A DNA stretch of 64,000 nucleotides from the NCBI GenBank assembly GCA_031835245.1, contig JAVKOQ010000020.1, positions 2,501 to 66,500 on the forward strand. The letters are read 5' to 3'. Under the pieces are notes generated by a model. That model was not told the origin of the DNA. It was given only the letters and a program-made list of their open reading frames with translations, and made no database searches. The translations under genes and the position numbers were made by a program. Origin of the DNA: Balamuthia mandrillaris. Its lineage: Eukaryota; Discosea; Longamoebia; Balamuthiidae. This document shows positions 59,904-64,000 of the stretch, piece by piece (positions within the stretch are counted from its first letter, which is position 1; each line of letters starts with the position of its first letter).

Positions 59904-59974
59904 TGCGAATAGCTTTTTTTGTTTACATTATTTGTTGCTAATATAAATAGGAGAAAGAACAGAGAGAGAGAGGT

Positions 59975-60376
59975 TCAGTTGACGTTCCAGCGATTGCCAC
60001 ATGCCATGCAGCGATAGAAGATGGTGCTCGGCTCGTCGGCCGATCGCGTTTGCATCTGGAAAAAGTTTGCTCTCGTGTGCGAACATTTCGGACATTTTGC
60101 TGTTTTCATCCACACAAAGTAAGGCCGAGACAGTGTCAGTGAAAGAGTAGAAAGAAGCAAAGAAGCAAAGTGTAAACCTTCTGTTTGCGGAGCGTTCTCA
60201 AAGATCTCATCGCCCATGATGTGATCCACTTCCTTCCGCACCAAAGGCATCTTCTTGCTGATGCTTTGCTCGATGTTGAATATGTAGGGGCACGTTTGGC
60301 AGTAAAACCGTAGCCTGTTGCCCGGCCCGTTTTCCACCAGCAACAGGTTCGCGCACGTTGGGCAAAACAACACCAT
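59975..60376 (-). CDS. POLR3K: RNA polymerase III subunit RPC11/POLR3K (C11), two exons
   Basis: ATG at 60374-60376. The first exon encodes a zinc ribbon (FCPTCANLLL and RFYCQTCPYIF) and a linker ending HIMGDEIFENAPQTEG. An intron of ~80 nt follows (about 60095-60178). The second exon gives the TFIIS-like ribbon AKCPKCSHTRANFFQMQTRS then ADEPSTIFYRCMACGNRW, with stop at 59975. The QTRSADEP block carries the acidic pair that supports RNA cleavage in the polymerase active site. This small subunit is needed for Pol III transcript cleavage, termination and reinitiation. After splicing the protein is about 107 residues, the usual length for the family. It lies tail to tail with the RhoGAP gene, 71 bp apart. 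Confidence 0.93.
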   Translation of the reverse strand: MVLFCPTCANLLLVENGPGNRLRFYCQTCPYIFNIEQSISKKMPLVRKEVDHIMGDEIFENAPQTEGLHFASLLLSTLSLTLSRPYFVWMKTAKCPKCSHTRANFFQMQTRSADEPSTIFYRCMACGNRWNVN

Positions 60377-60613
60377 CTTTCTTTACTCTTTCTCCCTCGG
60401 TTATCTTGTTACACATTTTCCCGTGTCGACCTGACGAATACCATGTCGACACGGTTATTAAGCTTTTTACTCAAAGGAAACAGAAGGAGACATTCAGCTA
60501 CAAAAAAATGTCTATCTTTGCAGCTGCTTTTGCTTGAAGCCATTCGTTCTTTGTTTATTTACACATTGAAAAGGAGAGAGAGAGGAGAGAGAGAGAAGAG
60601 AGAGGAGAGAGAG

Positions 60614-60696
<83 letters not shown>

Positions 60697-60699
60697 ACG
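60377..60699. other. Intergenic region with a long GA tract
   Basis: This spacer holds the upstream region of POLR3K and the 3' flank of the CsbD-like gene. A GA-rich run covers about 60571-60694 and reads CT on the sense strand of the adjacent CsbD-like gene. No gene seen. Confidence 0.55.
60571..60694. repeat. (GA)n microsatellite
   Basis: GAGAGAG/GAGGAGA mixture passing into a pure GA run of about 60 bp, ending 6 bp before the stop codon of the CsbD-like gene. Confidence 0.9.
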
Positions 60700-61719
60700 T
60701 TAGTAGGAATGTTTGTCGGCTCGGATTTGCTCGGCTCTGCCGGCAACCACCCCCTTCTCATCCCCCAGCAGCCTTCCGGTGGCCTCCCTCAGCGCTCCTT
60801 CCTGCCTCTCCCCCTCACGGCCCGGTACCGGCAGCGGCTGCTCCGTCGAGGTGATCCCAACGCGTCGAAAAGGTTGGATCACTTCTTCCTGCAGCACAAT
60901 AGGTTCTGCTCTCCTCTCGTGGAGCACCTCTCTTTCACGAATGGGTTCTCCTTCTCTTATCGTTGATGTTGTTGGATGGAGAAGAGGTGTTGTTGCGGTT
61001 GTTGCAGTGGGGATGGTTGGTTTCTCTTCCACTCGCTCAACGTACTTTTCCTCGTGAACGGGAATCCTTTTGGTGTGCATCTGCTCGACCATGGGTCCTT
61101 CCATCGTCTTGGTCTCCTCTCTCATCAGAATCGGCTCTGCCGCTGCCGCTGCCGTAGCGGTCGTCGTCGTGGTTGTAGCCACCGTCCTCTTCTCCATGAC
61201 GACAGGTTCCGTCTTCTCCACAAGAACAGGACGTTCTTCCACATGATGACGCTGATGGGGGGGATGTTCGTGAAGCATGTGCCTCTTCTCGTGCTCCGCT
61301 TCCATTTTTTTGACAGTTCCTTTCTTCTTCAAGTCGTCCTCCCTCTTATGATGATGCTCCAAATGGTGTTCATGAGGATGATGATGGTGATGCTCATGAT
61401 GTTCATGAGAGCGCCGGTAAGACTCATCTTTGCTCAATGGAACTGTTTGATAACCAACAAGCGGTTCTCTGTCTCTGTCCACTGGTGCAACGCCATAGGT
61501 TGTGGTGCCTTCTGTCGGCATAATTTTTGTAGTGGGCGTAGTTGATGTTAAGGACGAGTGTTCGGCCCGATGCAGGTCTTCCTTGGCTTTGCCGCGTTCC
61601 AATTGAAGTTCTCCTTTGGCTTGGAGGGTCTCCGAGCCAATGATCTTACCGATGCCTTTCTTGAGGGCTCCCATGCTTTCATCCCATTTGGCACCGTGTG
61701 TTCCGCCGCCTTCGCTCAT
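60700..61719 (-). CDS. CsbD-like stress protein with His-rich middle
   Basis: ATG at 61717-61719 (MSEGGGTHGAKWDESMGALK); stop TAA at 60700-60702, about 339 codons, no intron needed. Residues ~15-50 (ALKKGIGKIIGSETLQAKGE, LQLERGKAKEDL) match the CsbD-like fold, a small helical domain linked to general stress in bacteria and common in stress-tolerant eukaryotes. A His-rich stretch follows (about residues 105-130), then charged repeats with RHHVEERPVLVEKTEPVV-type motifs and Thr/Ala runs. The C-terminal 35 residues (GALREATGRLLGDEKGVVAG, RAEQIRADKHSY) look like a second diverged CsbD helix pair. The remainder is probably disordered. The role in this organism is inferred from family only. Confidence 0.7.
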   Translation of the reverse strand: MSEGGGTHGAKWDESMGALKKGIGKIIGSETLQAKGELQLERGKAKEDLHRAEHSSLTSTTPTTKIMPTEGTTTYGVAPVDRDREPLVGYQTVPLSKDESYRRSHEHHEHHHHHPHEHHLEHHHKREDDLKKKGTVKKMEAEHEKRHMLHEHPPHQRHHVEERPVLVEKTEPVVMEKRTVATTTTTTATAAAAAEPILMREETKTMEGPMVEQMHTKRIPVHEEKYVERVEEKPTIPTATTATTPLLHPTTSTIREGEPIREREVLHERRAEPIVLQEEVIQPFRRVGITSTEQPLPVPGREGERQEGALREATGRLLGDEKGVVAGRAEQIRADKHSY

Positions 61720-61800
61720 TTTGTGTTCTATTTCTTTCTTTCTATTTTTTTTGTGTTTTTTGTTTGAGTTTAAAGAAAAGAAAAAAGAAAACGAAAGAGA

Positions 61801-61838
<38 letters not shown>

Positions 61839-62230
61839 AACGAGAGAACGCGGGAACGTACGAAAAGATGTATCGTTGAAGCTTGTTCTGTTCAGTTTGT
61901 ATTTGAAAAATAAAAACGACTGAATGAAGGAACGATGGAATAACAAAGAACACAGGAGACAGAGAGGTATTGAAACGTACCTTAAATTAGTTTCTTTCAC
62001 TTTTCTCGAATGTTGCTGTTGTTTTGCATTGAATAACACTTTATAAGAGAAGAAAAAATAGATAAAAAGATAAAGAAAAGAAGAAAAGGAAGATGAGTAA
62101 GAAAAATACAGATTTTTCTTATCTTTGTAATCCTGTTTGACGAGAGAGAAAATACAAGGAAAGAAAGTGGAAAGAAAGGAGAAAGTAATATCCTGTGATA
62201 GTTTTGATGCTTTTAGGCGACGAATCCTTC
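61720..62230. other. Intergenic region between the CsbD-like and rhomboid-MORN genes
   Basis: AT-rich 511-bp spacer with a GA run at about 61804-61834, just upstream of the CsbD-like start. Both neighbours are on the minus strand. No gene recognised. Confidence 0.5.
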
Positions 62231-62990
62231 TTAGTGTGTAAGAATACCTTCATAGTATTTCTTCTTGTAACCACCCCATGCCGATGGATCTTTTGTATAT
62301 GTATATCCTTTAAATGAAACTCTGTTTATGTTCCTATAGTCAGTATTGCAGGAGGAAGGAAGAAGAACAAAAAAAAGATGAAAGGGAAGGTGAAAGAAGA
62401 AAAATGGAAAAAGGGAGCAGAAACAAACCTTCCATCGTCGTCCCTCTTGAACTGACCTGTGAAGGTGACCGCATCTCCGACCTTTAGAGTTCCTTTCCCT
62501 TCCATATGGTCTTGTTTTTGGTTGTGTTTTGTTTTAAAAAAATCCAAACCCCACAAAAACAAAAACAAAATACAAACCATCGTGCCATTCGCCAGTATAA
62601 ACATATTTGCTGGTCTCCAAAGTGCCCTCTCCATGCTTGCGTCCCTTATAAAAAGTTCCAACGTATCGCACCGTCTCCTCGCTGCGTTCATGTCGTTGCT
62701 TCCAAACCAAGGTGCCTCTCCCGTGCCAACGCCCCTTCTTGTACTCCCCTTTGTAGATATGCTTTGTGGTGGTCTCCTGGCCAAACCCATCCGGCAAGCC
62801 GTTCTTGTAGGTTCCTTTGTAGGTGCGGCCGCTCATGAGAGACTGATGAGAACCTTCTCCGTTCCAGTTTTTCAAGTACTTTTTTTTCGTTGTTATCGTT
62901 TAAATAAACGGAGAAAAGGCAAAGAAAATGACAAGGAAGAGAAGGAACAATCAAAGCAATAGATGGAGATGGAAAAGGAAGGAAGAGGGA

Positions 62991-63039
<49 letters not shown>

Positions 63040-64000
63040 ACACATACATGCTTGAGAGCATGAAAATACCCGTATCCAAACAAAGCGCCACCAATATGAG
63101 CAGCATGATCAAGTCCCAACTTTAGCCTTCCCAACATTCCGATCACATCAAAGGCTAACACTGCCGTCGTAACGTTTATAGCAGGCCAGGCAAAGGGAAG
63201 AAAGATGATTCCCAAATGTGTGTCTGGGAAGGCTAAAGCGTACGCCCAAAGAACGGCAAACAAGCATCCGCTCGCTCCCTTTGATCAAAAAAAGAAAAGA
63301 AAACATTGACATTAACTAATGCCAACAGAAAAAAGATATAAACATAGAGAAGACAAGAGCAGGTCACCAGAGAAGGGATTGTACTCCCAAACTTGAGCTT
63401 ATGTGCCAAACTAGCAGCAGAAGCAAAGAATCCTCCACCAAGGTATAACGAAAGAAAGCTCGTTCGGTCCATATGGTTGTGAAGTTCAGAGCCAAAGGCG
63501 TAGAGGCCGTACATGTTGAGGCCCATGTGCATCACCGTCATATGGGAAAACGCTGGCAATGAGGAGAGTGAACAAAGAGAAACAGCGAAAGAAAGAGGAA
63601 AAGAAACAACAAAAGAGAAAGAGAAAACGACGAAAGATGAACGACGAAACAGAAACGACAAAAGAGAAATGAGAAAAAGGGGTGATGTTTACCTGAAGAA
63701 AGAATAGTATGAAAGCGTTTCGCCTTTACGTTCTCAACGGAGAGCAAAAAATGCCTCTGCATGAACAGAGCCACTCTCGGGTTGAAGAATTGGCCGTACT
63801 TCCACGCCCCAAAGACGGCCGTGTTGGCCAGGAGAAGAGCGTAAATGGTCTGTTGGCTGGCGGGAAGCTCGTGCCACCTCTCCACAAAGGTCTTTGCCGG
63901 TTGATCTTTGGTTCTGTTCTGTTCGTTCTTGAGCTGAGCGAGGGCTTCTTCCTTGGACAACAACGTCTTGTTCTTCTCCTCTGCGGAGGAAGAAGAAGAA
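62231..64000 (-). CDS. Rhomboid intramembrane protease fused to MORN repeats (5' end outside window)
   Basis: The frame is open to the right edge, so the start is missing; an acceptor-like CCGCAG near 63985 may begin the first visible exon. The rhomboid part resembles mitochondrial PARL: FNPRVALFMQRHFLLS (about 63750), then AFSHMTVMHMGLNMYGLYAF (about 63500-63550). The catalytic serine lies in GASGCLFAVLW (about 63265) and the histidine in LDHAAHIGGALFGYGY (about 63080-63110). Both dyad residues are present. After YFHALKH an intron with a GA tract (about 62890-63045) joins YLKNWNGEGSHQS. MORN repeats then follow: YKGTYKNGLPDGFGQE, YKGEYKKGRWHGRGTL, YVGTFYKGRKHGEGTLE, YTGEWHDG and MEGKGTLK. 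The C-terminus is YYEGILTH with stop TAA at 62231-62233. MORN repeats often bind lipids or proteins at membranes. Confidence 0.83.

Noticed and set aside
1-64000. Search for transposons, LTR or virus-like elements, rRNA and CRISPR arrays
   Set aside because: No reverse transcriptase, integrase, transposase, capsid-type protein, long terminal repeat, rRNA segment or spacer-repeat array was recognised on either strand.

Overview
The window is nuclear DNA of a free-living protist, most likely an amoebozoan near the Acanthamoeba/Balamuthia lineage. This is inference from four things: a gene-dense layout, many short GT-AG introns, the gene repertoire (myosin VII-like MyTH4-FERM motor, DEP plus tyrosine-kinase-like kinase, ankyrin/polycystin channel, F-box proteins), and an F-box protein with tandem repeats of the GCPWDE..TC type that is common in amoebae and their giant viruses. 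No transposon, virus-like element, rRNA or CRISPR array was seen.

Layout, left to right: 3' part of a Myb/SANT-like gene (1-399, +); a 17-nt telomeric repeat touching a broken GT90 glycosyltransferase pseudogene (569-1358, -); a SUN-domain nuclear-envelope gene (-); glycogen phosphorylase (+); a 9.5-kb myosin VII-like gene (+); a DEP/TKL kinase (+); an intronless F-box/repeat gene (+); an ankyrin-polycystin channel (-); PIG-T (-); a TruB-type pseudouridine synthase (+); insulin-degrading enzyme (-); a poorly resolved stretch with three orphan ORFs (44.4-46.3 kb); RAD23 (+); an F-box/WD40 protein (+); a tRNA-like gene with an insertion in its D loop (-); NAA35/Mak10 (-); a BolA protein (+); a RhoGAP/SH3 protein (+); RNA polymerase III subunit RPC11/POLR3K (-); a CsbD-like protein (-); and a rhomboid protease fused to MORN repeats (-) that runs off the right edge.

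The genes are unrelated housekeeping, cytoskeletal and signalling genes and do not form a pathway cluster. Intergenic gaps are short (37 bp between TruB and IDE, 49 bp between the F-box gene and the channel). A window-wide pattern is that introns carry long simple repeats (CT, CCTCT, CCCT, CTGCCT, CTTTT) that are nearly always pyrimidine-rich on the transcribed gene's sense strand. The features most worth a second look are the tRNA-like gene with its D-loop insertion, the rhomboid-MORN fusion, the ankyrin-polycystin architecture, the telomere-repeat scar beside the GT90 pseudogene, and the oriented microsatellites.
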